Of a DNA stretch of 64,000 nt, positions 38,901 through 52,071 are shown in pieces. Each line of letters begins with the position of its first letter. Position 1 is the first letter of the stretch. The translations under genes were made by a program, and so were the position numbers. The DNA lies in assembly GCF_003254395.2 (NCBI RefSeq), contig NC_037638.1, forward strand, positions 25,373,352-25,437,351. Reading direction: 5' to 3'. The notes under the pieces were generated by a model. It was not told the origin of the DNA. It saw only the letters and a program-made list of their open reading frames with translations, and did not search any database. This DNA comes from Apis mellifera (lineage: Eukaryota > Arthropoda > Insecta > Hymenoptera > Apidae).

Positions 38901-41900
38901 CGCGATAATTTGTATTAATGAATTTTTGATTCCGTTCTTTTTTCTTTTTTTTTTTTGAAACAGGTTTTTCGGATATTTTCCGAAAGGATTGTTGATTGTG
39001 TTTTTTCGCGAAGTAAATTAACCAAGCAAAGTATGAATATCTTAGAGGAAAAACTTGCGCCGTTAATGGTAAAGAGAGATTAAATTGTTCCTTGGGAATG
39101 AGTTGAATTTTTTTCTTCCTTGGAATCGTTGATTGTATTTTTCTTGAAACCCAGAGATATTAAGAGAAATTAAGTATTATTTAGAAATGGGAAAATTACA
39201 ATCGTCAAAGTTCGCTATTCTTTTACTTCTTATCCTTCAATTTTAATAAAAGTCTAGTGAAACTTAATAATCTTTAAAAAGTATTATATATATATTTTTA
39301 AAAAGCACGTTTTTCAAGAAATGATTTGTCGTAAATTGTTATAATAAACCTTTCGACGAGGAGGAATTTTTCAGGGAAAATTTCCTGGAAATTATGATAA
39401 TATATATTATTACGACGAGCAGGATTATATTTATAATAATTGCGAGGAATTTATAAATGGGCGTTTTTTTTTTTTTCTAAGGTTAATTAGAATATTGAAC
39501 GACGGATGCAAAGATAAATGATGATAGGATGCTATTCTTAATTCGCTCTTATTATTCCACCTCTTTTTTACTCTTAATGGATTTAACCCTTTCTTAATTA
39601 CACGTGGCATTCCCATCACCGCTTTTCTTCATTGTTACAAAATTTCAAGATCATCCTCCTCCTATAGAATTGTATACATTAACTTTTCTCATCTTTCGTG
39701 TCTCCTTTATTCCATTATCCGTTCGACTTGCGCTTTCGTTCTTCACCTTCACTTTTGCATCGTGTTCTCTTCACGAAATTCGTCCATCATTTTTTTTTTT
39801 TTTTTGGATCGAGTTGATGCGAGTAACTTCATCTTGTATCGAATGAATCTCGAAAATACTGGGAAGAATTTCTTCCACTGTTCAAATTTTATTCGCAATA
39901 AATTTTATCGAGAGTCAGTGGAGCGAAAATTTAAGTTAAACATATTTCGTTTACACGAGAAACGTAATGCAACGACTTTATGCTGCAATCGACACACGAT
40001 ATCTGACTCCGTTATCTGAACAGTAGTTCAATTTCGTCTCTGAAACAAACGTGAACCACTACCTTATCTACATGATTTTTCCTGGCCTAAAAAATTAACT
40101 GGTCGATCAACCGAATAAATCTTCGAGGAGAGTCAGATGCATTTTTTTTTCTTTCTTCTTCTTCTTTTTTTTCTGTCGACAAAGAAATCATCGTGAGATT
40201 AAAGATATTAAACGATCACGGTGTTATTCTTTCTCGTTTGCTCTCACCGTGAGACCTTTGCGATCCTTGTAGGCGGATCGAAATGTGAGAACCGACCGCT
40301 TCCTTGTTTGGTAACGTCGATCAACGACGCTTTCCAGTATTTTTTTATTCATCCGTGACACCACGAGCATATCTGCTAGCCTCTTTAACGCACAATTTTC
40401 TTGTCTTTTTTTATTCGAGGAAAGTTTAAAAAATTTCTGACGCATAATGCAATGAATTAAAACTGGAAAATTTGGATTTAATATCGTTCCTGAATTTTTA
40501 ATTTCCTTCAAGTTAATTGATCTTTCTGATTATTATAATAAAATCAATTAATTATAATTAGCATCGTGCCAAGATGCTTCAAAATTGTTTTCTACGCGCC
40601 AGAAAGAATCTGGTGGCAAATTACGTTTCATTAGCAAGAAAGGTGGCCAATTAAAACGTTTATTCTTGTTCCATTATTCATTTTAGACGACGAATATTCG
40701 AAACGGAGAGAAGACAGTATTTTGGAATTTCGAATTGGTACTCTTTTCGGTATCTTTGACCGTGTAACGATTCGTTGCCCGAGACGGGCGCTTTAACGAT
40801 CTCGGTGAAATATCAAAGTGGCCACTTGGAAATAAATTCTGAAAAACTTTTCGGTATCACGGCACGTCGACGCGTTGAAGAGTTTTTTTCTTTTTTTTTT
40901 CCCCCACCCCTCTTTCGACTCTCGGCGCTCTTTCTAAGCAGCAGCTCGTCGAAACGCCACTCGAAGTTTCTCGAGTTCCCTTCGAATCGTCACCCCCGTC
41001 ATCGCCTCGTAACACGCATCTGGCGAACGCTCGTAAGATCGGTGAAAACAAATTGGTATACGAGTATTTCCCTCTCTCTTTTTCTTTTTCGAACGTTGTG
41101 AGAAAAAGGATACGTGTAATTTTGAATTTTAATCGATCGTAAAGGAACGAAAGTATTTTGAAAGAGGCAGTTCGAGTTTGAGTCGATAAAATTATTCTTT
41201 TTGTAAAAGGAATCGTGCAAGAATCGATTATATCTTTTGCATAAAAAAGAAAATTTTGATTTCGAGCAAACTATTTTTTTTTTAGAAGAAATCGAACTTT
41301 TTCCAAAAATAAATCCACGTAGAGAAATGGAGAATGGATCGAATAAACGAATTCACGGTTTCTTATAAATTATTTTCTTCCTTACGTAATCGAAGATTTC
41401 GAAGGAACAAGGATCGCACACTTGGAGGAAGATCGTCCTGTCGCGTGCCCTTTCCTCGAATATCACGCAAATCGAATATCAAATTCGATCGGTTCCACAA
41501 TGTGAACGCTACTCGCGATAGAGGATCACCTTCAACTTTCGAAATTACACCGTATCTTGTGCAAATGGGCGGCGTGGGCACGCGTGGGCGTCCTACGAAT
41601 GCCGTCGTATCGTATATTTTATGTATATGTATATCCTCGTGCTTCGGACAATAAAACTAACTTCTCGATATCGTTGTACATCGATTGATCGCGCACGATC
41701 GTTTCGAAATCGTGTTTCTTACGTTACGGTTATAACGCGATCGCGTTTCCGGTATTTGCTGGATTAATTTCCTCGTTAAATTACACGCGAATATCGACGA
41801 ATCTCTTCTCGCATTCGTGATTAATTCCTCGCGCACCACGTTTACTTGATGCCTGTTTATTCGATCGTAGATAGGAATACGGGAAGAAATATTGAATTTT

Positions 41901-42470
41901 TCGGAAGAATGAAAATTTTTGTGGAATAAGACGATATATTTCTTATCGCGTGGAAGGAATATTTTTACCGAACAGCGCGGACAATGTTTCTCGAACGGTC
42001 TATCTTATCTTCTCGGGAAGCATTATCAAAAACGAAATAAGAGGGTGGTATTTGCGTGAGCTTATCGTTATCGTTATTCTAGCTGCGACAAATATGCAAA
42101 TACGAAAGTAGGAACGCCTCGTTCGGTGTTCGTGCCTCGCGATGTATAACGAATATTTTTCCTTGCAAAATTACAGTTTCGAATTAATCGAAATTAAAAG
42201 AATGAACGCAAATAATAGTTGTTTGAAGGTGGTAAAAAATTAAGGAAGGAGGCAAGGAAGAATCCAGGAATAACTCTAACGATATCCCTTTGGGATCAGG
42301 TTTTTCATCCTACCCTTTCATCCTGTTTACGGTGGAACGTTTCACAAACGAACGATCGTACGGAGAAATATTCGACTTTCTCCCCTTTCCGTTCTTCCCT
42401 CTTGTTCCGCGAATTAAAACATTTCCATTCCGGTGAGAGGTTTCGCCTCGAGTTCGAGAACACCGAGTCC
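35973..42470. other. Intron-like or intergenic, no exon recognised
   Basis: Mixed composition with an A run at about 36816-36837 and several T runs. A complex patch at about 38770-38900 (CCGCCAGCTGCTGTC, GTGGACACTTTCCACC) may be a conserved enhancer. Open frames on both strands are unconvincing. Confidence 0.35.
36012..36021 (-). other. AGATGGCGCT motif copy
   Basis: AGCGCCATCT on plus, the same core as in the 15.6-kb cluster, lies 40 bp after the donor of the 35.86-kb exon. Confidence 0.5.
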
Positions 42471-42780
42471 CTCGAAAAATCGTCCTTCTTCTCTCTCTCT
42501 CTCTCTCTCCACCACGCGGCGCAAGCTCTCTCCACCAGTGCTTGGTGACTCATCCTACTCACGCACCGGTTTTTGCGCGTGTAAGTACGACGCCGTTGCG
42601 CGCGCCAGCTGACTTTCCAGACAGTACTCGACGCGGTCACAAGGGGAGAAGAGAACTCTCGGTTTCTATTCGCGGAAGAACGGAGGCAAAACGGAGCCAA
42701 AACCCTTTTAGCTAAAAGGGAACGTAACCAACGGTACAGGTGCAAAGCATCGGTCAACCGAGCCTCTTTATTTTCCACAA
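42471..42780. promoter_or_regulatory. CT/CpG-rich block, possible promoter
   Basis: A CT run (about 42490-42511), a TGACTCA at about 42546 and a GTGTAAGTACG donor-like word at about 42580. Overall texture matches the 34.6-kb and 51.7-kb blocks. No product can be assigned. Confidence 0.25.
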
Positions 42781-42794
42781 ATTATTACGTTCGA

Positions 42795-43330
42795 TCGATA
42801 ACGTTCGTTTTTATTTTAGGATTTTAATCGTGATTTGATGATCGATGTTCAAATCGATAATAGAGAGAAAAATAAAATAAATTTCATCCGATTTATTTTG
42901 ACGATTCGAATCAATAATTTTTAAAGTTAAAATCTGATGGAGAAATTATCCGAGGAAATGAATCAATGGATTTTCTGTAACGAATATGAACATTCGCTTT
43001 TGACAATTTTAATCGTAATTTTTGACGTTTAAATCGATCGATTTATAATAAAGGAAAAAATAAAATAAATTTCACCCGATTTATTTTGATGATTCGAATC
43101 AATAATTCTTAAAGTTAAAATCTGACGGGGAAATTATCAATGGATTTTCTGTAACGAATATGAATAACGTTCGATTTTGAGAATTTTAATCGTGATTTGA
43201 TGATCGATGTTCAGATCGATCGATCGATAATAGAGGGAGAAATAAGAAAATAAATTTTATCCGATTTATTTTGTATTCGAATCAATAATTCTTAAAATTA
43301 AAATCTGACGGGGAAATTATCCTAGAAAAT
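42795..43330 (+). repeat. Tandem repeat, three copies of about 185 bp
   Basis: Shared blocks are TTTTAATCGTGATTTGATGATCG, AATAAATTTCATCCGATTTATTTTG and TTCTGTAACGAATATGAA, the first and last partly lost in some copies. Copies begin at about 42795, 42990 and 43165. Confidence 0.9.
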
Positions 43331-44609
43331 GAATTCTAAATAATCTGAAATTTTATCAATGGTTGGTGCCTATGTTATTTTGATGTAAATAAAGTAATAG
43401 AATGGTACGTTTGTTTTAGCGAGAGGAAAAAGGATGAAATTTTTTTATATTGTGAAATATCAAGGGAGTGAAAAAACGTTTTTTTTTTTTTGCTTTATTG
43501 CACTTGCCTTCCTATTTTTTTTTTTTCAAGTCGAAAGATAAAGGAAACAACTCTTGTCGATTTTTGTGAAAGGATTTTATGATGCATTCATCGCGTTGAA
43601 CGAATGAGAGTACCATTCAAGCCAAGTTTATTATTGAGATCAACTCTTTTATTCCTTATAACTGTACCTTTTTACATACCTTTTACAAGATATTTACGTA
43701 GCATCATTAACAATGCGGTTTCACAAACAAATATTTCAATATCTGGCGTTTGAGATGATCGATTATTACTTTTAGTTAATCTCTTCATAGATTTTAGACA
43801 AAGGAATTTTCATTTCATCGCATAGAGAGATTTTTTTTTCTTTTTTTTTTATGTCGAGAAAACTTGTTGGTTTGCGCCTGGTTTTAATGGTTCCTTTTTA
43901 AAGTGCTACAGTAGCTTAAGTAATGTACATAACGTGTAACGTAAAGAAACGTGTGTTGTATCCTATTTTGATTCTAAAATATAATTTCAAAGAGCACGCG
44001 GTTTTATTGTTACAAGAAGTCTCCGTTTATGTGAGAATATGCCTCGTTAAGCGGAGCCTTTTGTGTCGTTATAATGAGACGATTTTGCATCTATAATTTT
44101 TAGTTCGACCATAAATTTTTCTCGTAACTTAACTAAGATTATTACGACGCTTGCTTTGTCGACAATTAATCATTAAATCGCATTAACTATTAATTATTTC
44201 GATGAATATCGTTACTTTGATCGATCCTTTGGGAATAAATATTTTCCTGCATTCACATTTTATATCATGATTTATACCATGAATCGAGTCAGCAGTTATA
44301 TTTTAAATGTAAATATAATAGCGTTACATTCATGGTAGAGTAAAACGAAGAATTTTGTATTCGTACGTGTCGTCGTTCTGACGATATAGAATACGTTCTT
44401 CGAAGTTCTTGAACGAGAGTTGGCTATCTCTTGCCTCTGTAGATTTAGCCATAGATGTGGAACGCACAATTCATCTATTACGATTACGTTTCTTATTCTT
44501 ACTGTTCTTATATTATAGTAAAATTTCCATTTAAACAATCTATTATCATAAAAATATAATAATCTCTTTAACTTCTTTTTTGAACCAGCATTCACTATAT
44601 AACTTTATC
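43331..44609. other. Non-coding between arrays
   Basis: AT-rich with several T runs. No coding or RNA feature is supportable. Confidence 0.35.
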
Positions 44610-45480
44610 CATAAATTCAATGTTTTAAAAAATTAAAAGTTATACTAGTTCTCGACTCTTACTTCCTTGCTTCCTTTAATCATAAATTCTATCACGTTTC
44701 ATCAACAATCAAATCCCATATGGTATTTTAAAAATCCCTAATCCAAACTTCAATTTCTTATTCAATATTTAACCACAATTTCTACCCATTTATTATATAT
44801 CGTCGAAGCAAAATCTCTTATATTTTATATCAATCTTTTCAATTTCTTAATCAACATTCAACTATCCACAAATTCAATGTTTTAAAAAATCAAATACTAA
44901 TTCTCGATTCTCCCTTTTTTGTTATTCATTCATAAATTCTATCACGTTTCATCAACAATCAAACCCTATACGATATTTTAAAAATCCCTAATCCAAACTT
45001 CAATTTCTTATTCAACATTTATCCACAATTTCTACCCATTTATTATCGTCGAAGCAAAATTTCTTATATCTGATATCAATCTTTCCAATTTCTTAATCAA
45101 CATTCAACTATCCACAAATTCAATGTTTTAAAAAATCAAATACTAATTTTCGACTCTCCCTTCTTTGTTATTCATTCATAAATTTTCATCAACAATCAAA
45201 CCGCATACGGCATTTTAAAAATCGCTAATTCAAATTTTAATTTCTTATTCAACATTTATCCACAATTTCTACCCACTTATTATCGTCGAAAGCAAAAACT
45301 ATATCGATCTCTTCAATTTCTTAATCAACTATCCACAAAATTCAATGTTTTAAAAATCAAACACGAGTTCTCGACTCTCCCTTCTTTGTTATTCATTCAT
45401 AAATTCTATCACGTTTCATCAACCTCATACGGTATTTTAAAAATCCCTAATCCAAACTTCAATTTCTTATTCAACATTCG
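44610..45480 (+). repeat. Tandem repeat, four copies of about 215-260 bp
   Basis: TTCAATGTTTTAAAA recurs at about 44616, 44874, 45118 and 45331. Shared blocks include TCTATCACGTTTCATCAAC, AAATCCCTAATCCAAACTTC and CCACAATTTCTACCC. Copies shrink along the array through internal deletions. Confidence 0.93.
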
Positions 45481-45915
45481 ACCGACAACATTCGCAATCT
45501 CTGCCCGTTTATTATCCGTCGAGAGCAGAAACATTCGGCGCAGGTGTCGCTTCGCCTCGCAAGTCCGTTCCAGGTATCCAAACACACCTCTGGAATCGAC
45601 GAGTTTCCATCACGAGCAGCTAGTGAATGGGCTGCTGCTCCCCTTCCGGCTTCGGATACCTGTCCAACGCGGAGATAATCGCGAAGGGATAGCCTTGACG
45701 CGGCATCCCCCCCCGGGGATATCTCGGTTTCGAATCTTCACGCCAGATTCACCGTTTTCATTAATTATGACAGCCAGATGGCCGTTCGGTTTCTTCGCCC
45801 CGTTAATCGTCACTCGCTCCTCTCCCTCTCCTCTCTCTGGAACACGCTCCACCCGGTTAATCTATGCGCGTCTTCAACAAAGGAAGTTGTAGCATCCCAG
45901 CGTGACCGATCCGTG
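45481..45915. promoter_or_regulatory. GC-richer single-copy patch, function unknown
   Basis: A complex stretch between two arrays with CCGGTTAA, AATTATGACAGCC and CT runs. Both strands carry open frames, but no domain is recognisable and no splice sites frame them. Possibly a conserved non-coding element. Confidence 0.25.
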
Positions 45916-46990
45916 TATATACAGGGTGTGTATCGCGCGTGTATTCGCGCGCCATCTTTCGAGGAAAAGGAAAAAGAAAAGAAGAAAAGTGGGTGGCAAA
46001 TGTCGATCTATTAATCTGTATTGCAGTATTAAGGAGGATGGATAATGGGACGATACTTTTGATTCGAGGATTAAGTTGAGAGCAATTGAAGTTGGAGGGA
46101 GCGAGGGAAGAGAGATTGCTCTGTCTGTGTGTTTGATTAAAATTTGGATATTTTTTTATTTTAAATTAGACATTTGCGGAAATATCCATGGAGTAATGGA
46201 TAATAAACCTTCGATATTTTTGTATCATTTTGGACAATGATAGTCTCTACGAATAACATTCTGTATTGTATAGATATAAATATATATAATATGGATGATA
46301 CTTTCGATTCGAAGCGATAAGTTGTAAGCAATTGTTTGAATTTTTTTAAATTATAATAGATATTTGTAGAAATATCCATGGAGTAATGGATAATAATCCT
46401 TCGATATTTTTGTATGTTAATTTTTATATAATCTTGGATGATGATGATAGTTTCTAGGCTCTACGAATAACATTCTGTATTGTATAGATATAAATATATA
46501 CAATATGGATGATACTTTCGATTGTTTGAATTTTTTTATTTTAAATTATAATAGATATTTGCAGAAATATCCATAGAGTAATAGATAATAAATCTTCGAT
46601 ATTTTTGTACCATCTTGGACAATGATAGTCTCTACGAATAACATTCTGTATTGTATAGATATATGAATGACACTTTCGATTCGAAGCTGAGATAAGTTGT
46701 AACCAATTATTCGAAGTTTGCTTTTTAGAGGAAGCGAGAAAAGAGGTTACTTTATTTAATTACTCGAATTACTTGTAATTTAGATATTCATTAACGTACT
46801 TAGTGCAATTCAATTATCTATTGATCTTTTTGAGCTTTGTTGTCTCTCTCACCTAGATAAAAAAAACATTTTACAAAAAGACATAGCCTTAATTTATAAT
46901 TTAAACCTCGATATTTTTTCCACACGAATTTTCATTTCATACTTAGAAATCTTAGACATCCAAGACTCCAGGAACAACACCCTGTATATA
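45916..46990. repeat. Segment bounded by a 14-bp inverted repeat TATATACAGGGTGT
   Basis: TATATACAGGGTGT at 45916-45929 is the exact reverse complement of 46977-46990. The 1,075-bp interior contains the 190-bp tandem array. There is no transposase frame. It may be a non-autonomous element whose interior has amplified, or a chance pairing of a common motif. Confidence 0.45.
46150..46720 (+). repeat. Tandem repeat, three copies of about 190 bp plus a diverged remnant
   Basis: Shared blocks: AAATATCCATGGAGTAATGGA (or AGAGTAATAGA), CTTCGATATTTTTGTA, CTCTACGAATAACATTCTGTATTGTATAG. A weaker remnant at about 46900-47000 keeps TCGATATTTTT and ends in AACAACACCCTGTATATAGG, aligning with the AACATTCTGTATTGTATAG block. 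Confidence 0.9.
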
Positions 46991-47006
46991 GGCATAAATA
47001 CGCTAT

Positions 47007-47345
47007 ATGCATATTACGATGCGTGTCGCGTGCAGGATCGCGCGAGCGTGTACGCGAGAGGTGGCGACGAGTGTGTTCACGTTGGCCGGTTTAATCGTAA
47101 GTGCGGTTGCACACGCGCCGTGTGCAGTTGCATTTTGCAGTGATGCAATTCAGGTCATTGACTCATCGACAGGAATACATCGGGGAAAAATGGAGAAAAG
47201 ATTGGAAGGTGGTGATTTTGCGAAACTCCTTTGGCTGTTCAAAAATCTGTGCCGATCGCGCATTTGCAAACGCAATATTTCGAGTGTTGCTTTGCAACTT
47301 GTTCGAAAGATGGTGGAAAAGTTAGTGAACTTCGATGAGATTTGA
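47007..47345 (+). other. 112-codon open frame, unassigned
   Basis: An ATG-initiated frame with an alanine/valine-rich stretch (VFTLAGLIVSAVAHA) that could be a signal or membrane segment, and several cysteines. A GTAAGT donor-like site lies inside it at about 47098. No family recognised; coding status doubtful. Confidence 0.15.
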
Positions 47346-50300
47346 AAGGATTGAATAGATTTTTCGCGATGACGATGTTGATTAATTTGATATAACTTTG
47401 TATGAATGAATGAACGATTAAATTGAAAAGGATCGATATTGAAATTGTTATCTTCTCTGCTCGATTTTCTCTGGTTTTTCGAGCATCTTACCGATGTTTG
47501 AAGTTATTCTCTCGGATGCACTCGATCGATTTTACAATCTCGTTAGTATTCTTCGCGTAACTATATATTTACTTGGTGCAGTTTCTACGTGAAAATTCGG
47601 TTCTTATCTTCTCTCAAGTTTGTGTCAATTTGCTCGAACGTGTGAGCCTCGATGCATGACTGTTTTTACGATCTTTATATTATATTATATATCCTGCTAT
47701 GTATAACAATTTATACTTATATCTTGTATTACCGTGAATAGATGTTGAAAATAGATAATATTTTCAAAAAAGAAAAAAATTGTACGATACAATCTTTCCT
47801 CTCGTGTTCGCAGGAAATATATTTCTAAACTTTATTTTCGATAGTAGTGAAAAGTGATTTTAAAAAAATTGATAGAAAATATTGAATTCGAAGATTTGTA
47901 TTGCATGTTCGCGTGTTATAAATATTGCTTCGAATTTTTCACTTATGTGTAGTTTCATCCCGAAGGAATCGTGACAGATTGATATTAATAAACGTATTAT
48001 CAACTTATACAAATGAATAGAATTATCGTAATAATAATTAAGATGAAACAACAAGAAAAGTATTTTTGTACAGTGTGTAATATACGTGTAATACATAAAC
48101 AAATAAAACGATTATCATGCGGCAGTTAATAAGGTAACGAATAACTGTGACGTGTTAAAGACATTCAGAAGACATACTTATTCGCTGTGGAGTACCAAGT
48201 CGGCGGTCGTTAACCTCCTGTAATTAACGAACAACTAGCCATGGTCAGACGGTCCTGACTCGAAGCGATCGTTGCATCGAACGAAGAAGAAGAACGAGAA
48301 TCATAGATAATCAGTTAGAATTTCCGGCCATTCGTTCTTTACTTTTTTTTCTCTTCTGAAATTCCAATCATGGAAGAAAGAAAATCATCTTCGTGAATTA
48401 ATCTGTAAAACAATTTGTAACGTGTTAAGATATGAATTGTTAAATACATTCGTGGAATACGTTTGAAGACCAAAAGAAAGACAAAGAAAGTTGATATAGA
48501 AAAATCTCGATTGATTTGTTAAGTTTATCCAAGTTCGATGGACTGAATTTTTAATCTAAAGCATTTGTATTATATATTAATATCCTGTGTATGTCTCATT
48601 CCTTCATAAACCTTTCTTTGAAATGAATATGAAAAGCGGAATCGATACAAGAATATCGTTGCAAAGAATTTTCGTTTGTCGTTGATGACGATTGGACGCG
48701 ACCGGTTCCCCGAAATCTCGAACGAGAGAAAAGTAGAAAGTTGCCGCCGAGTTTACACGTTATTTTTTACGCGTGAAACCCGCGGCAATTCTCTCCTCCT
48801 TGCGTTGGGGCTCGCGTTTCGAGTTATGCGCTTTGCGTACCATTCTCGAACGCTTTATACGCGTCGTCCGTTCTGTGCCTCTCGCGTTTCGTATCGTAAG
48901 GGATAACGGTATACCATTCCGATCGACGGATTTTTCGATCGATTTTGCCATGCTCGATATCGTCCACCATTCTTATAGAGTTATACGATTAAAGGAATTA
49001 AAGATTAGTCGGATGTTTTAATAATTTTGAGTATCTTTTATTAACGAGCTTTTGAATCGGTTAGAGATATTTTCGTTAACTTTTCGATTCTTCGTATCGT
49101 ATTGAGATAAATTAAGGCAAAGATTAAATTAGATTTATATTATTGTAATTATATAAATAGGATTATTTGAAGGTTTTCGAAGTTCGTATCAAAAGTTTTA
49201 TACAGAAGAAGAGGAGTAATATTTGTCAAATTCGTTTCAGCATTAATGAAAGATATTTCATTTTGAGATAGCCGTTTAAATATTTTGAATCGATATTGAT
49301 ATTACGTGAAGAGGATCGTTGGAATATTTCTCGGATTAAGCGGGCTTTAGCAAAGGAGTATTTTATTTTAAAACAGATTACTTTGCACGTGATATTATCG
49401 ATTTATCGAGTATCCTCCTCGATATATTTGAGACGCGTTCGAGTGCTTTTAAAGCGCGCTCTTATTCCTTTAACGTTTTTTTTTTTTCAGATTTCAGCAG
49501 AATCATCAGCAGAGGATGATTGAACGACGAGGAAAGTGAATAATAAGAAATTTCCGCGATTATTCTTGTTGCATTTACGTTCGAGCTAATCTGCTACTCG
49601 TCTTATCGAGCACTCCGTTTAATGCTTTTTCTCCACTTGTAAGCAGTTTATCTCGAAACTTCTCTGCAGATTAGTTTACCGTTATCACTGTCCGCTCCGG
49701 GTTTAAGCCCGTTCCAGACGGTGAGATGGAATTTCAAAGCGCGAATTCTTAACAAAGCGCGCGACTCGGCCGTTGTCGCGATTACGATTATAATTCGATG
49801 AAATTATCACTTCGAGTTTATACGTGCTATATCCTTCGAGATTTAAATTTTCAGATTTTTTTTACGTTAAACGTTTGACTAGCCGAAACGAAAAATGCAC
49901 GCGACTCGATTCGCAGACGCGCAAACTGGAACATTTTAATATCGTGCAATTTTGAAAATGGAATAAGACTGGACTTAATTAATCCCATGTTGGATACTTT
50001 TTTTTTTCTTACATTAATTATAAGAATTCTTAATTTACGACACTTTTTAAAATTGTACAACCTGTATCTCATTGTCAGATTTGGAAATATCTTGATGATG
50101 AATCGATGGAACGAGGAGATGTTATTAGGATGTTATTAATTAATTAGTGGGAATGAAAATTCCAATGGAGCGAAGACGCGTATCCCTTAATCTCATTAAG
50201 AAAGTCGGGACGGCCTTGACCAGTCGGTCGATGCGCCTTTCGCGAACAATGCTATCCAATTTTCATGCACGTGTTATCGTTGTTACGCCCCGACCACGAC

Positions 50301-50390
50301 ACGAACGCACACGTTGCACGTTGGAATATCGGGAATAGCGATTTTCCCGATTAACGCCATTTCTCCCGACTGTTTACGATGCGATGCGAC
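47346..50390. other. Non-coding, no gene recognised
   Basis: Mixed composition. Short frames near 48676-49021 and 49296-49523 have no domain, start or splice support. Confidence 0.35.
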
Positions 50391-51560
50391 AATTTTTTAA
50401 CTTCGAATCCGATAAACGCGCGAAAAACACTCGTAAATTTATCGTATCGTCGATCGAGTCGAAGATGGATGGTTAAATCGAGACATCGTCAAGTTATTTT
50501 TCACCCGACCGATCGCTCTTCCGTTTATGGAAGACTATTTTATATCTACGACACAATTTTCAATTTCGAATTCAGTAAAAAACATTTGTAAGTTTATCGT
50601 GTCGAAGATCGACAGTTAAATTAAATTATTTTTTACTCAAACGATCACCTTTTCGTCTCGTTCTTCCGAATATTTTGTACTTACGACAATTTTTAATATT
50701 TTCGAATAAATGCGGAAAAAATATTCGTAAATTTATGGTATCGTCAATCAAGAAGAAGAAGATCGATAGCTAAATCGAATCGAATATGAAACATCGTTAA
50801 ATTATTTTTCATCCGAGCGATCATCTTTTCATTCTTCCGATTATTTTATATTTACGACACAATTTTCAATTTCGAATCCAGTAAAAAACATTCGTAAGTT
50901 TATCGTGTCGTGAATCGAGTCAAAGATCGACAGTTAAATCGAATTATTTTTCACTCAAGTTATCACCTTTTTGCCTCGTTCTTCCGACTATTTTATATTT
51001 ACGACACAATTTTTAATTTCGAATCGAAAAAACATTCGTAAGTTTATCATGAATCAATTCGAAGATCGACAATTAAATCGAATTATTTTTCACTCAAGCG
51101 ATCACCTTTTCATTCTTCCAACTATTTTATATTTACGACACAATTTTCAATTTCGAATTGAAAAAACATTCGTAAGTTTATCGTGTCGTGAATCGAGTCG
51201 AAGATCGACAGTTAAATCGAATTATTTTTCACTCAAGTTATCACCTTTTTGCCTCGTTCTTCCGACTATTTTATATTTACAACACAATTTTCAATTTCGA
51301 ATCCAGTAAAAAACATTCGTAAGTTTATCGTGTCGAAGATCGACGATTAAATCGAATTATTTTTCACTCAAGCGATCGCCATTTCATTCTTCCGACTATT
51401 TTACGACACAATTTTCAATTTCGACGAATCCAACGAAGAAAAAACATTCGTAAGTTCATCGTGTCGTGAATCAAGTCGGAGATGGATAATTAATCGGGGC
51501 CGTGCACGAAACATCGTCGAATTATTTTTCATCCGAGCGATCACCTTTTCGCTTCAACGC
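50391..51560 (+). repeat. Minisatellite, about eight copies of 130-165 bp
   Basis: The marker CGTAAGTTTATCG (or GTAAATTTATCG) recurs at about 50431, 50587, 50727, 50893, 51038, 51171, 51316 and 51447. Units share AAGATCGACAGTTAAATCGAATTATTTTTCACTC, here split by changes, plus TATTTTATATTTACGACACAATTTTCAATTTCG variants. Frames across it are repeat artefacts. Confidence 0.95.
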
Positions 51561-51659
51561 ACCGAGAAGAAGGTATCCCTCGGCCGTGGAAACATCGCCG
51601 ATCTATTTCTCGTCGCTCGATCTTCTTCGTTGTGCAATGCGCTTAACGACTGTGCGTTA

Positions 51660-52071
51660 AATAATAGTTAACGTGGTCATCGGCGCGTGGATCGCGATCC
51701 ACATACGAAACAGTGCGAAGTTCTTTCGTACGTGGAACTCAGCCAGTCTTTCTCCGGTCTTTCCTCCGGCAGTCAGCCCTGTTGTGTGCACCTCTCCTTC
51801 TTGTCGTTCTTGCTTCTCGTATCCTTCCCTCCACCCCCTCTTTTTCTCTCTTCTCTCTTTCTCTCTCTCTCTTTCTCTCGCTCTCTCTGTCTCGATCCTC
51901 GAATTCACCGTCGAATATTATCATCATTGTTGTTATCATCGATCGATAAATCGCGTCGATCGATCGAGACAAAGATGGCCGCGCTCCCGGAAAAGTAACG
52001 AGAGAAGCGGAGACTTTTGCGCGCCAACGAGGCTTTCCGCCTGGATGATTTGGATACTCAGGCTCGTTTTG
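51660..52071 (+). promoter_or_regulatory. Probable promoter and first exon with a YY1/Pho-like site
   Basis: CT/CpG-rich DNA with initiator-like CTCAGCCAGTC (about 51738) and GGCAGTCAGCC (about 51769). AAAGATGGCCGC at 51971-51982 resembles a YY1/Pleiohomeotic site of the kind found just downstream of start sites. A GTAAGG donor starts at 52072. The ATG inside the motif opens only seven codons (MAALPEK, 51975-51998). Confidence 0.4.
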
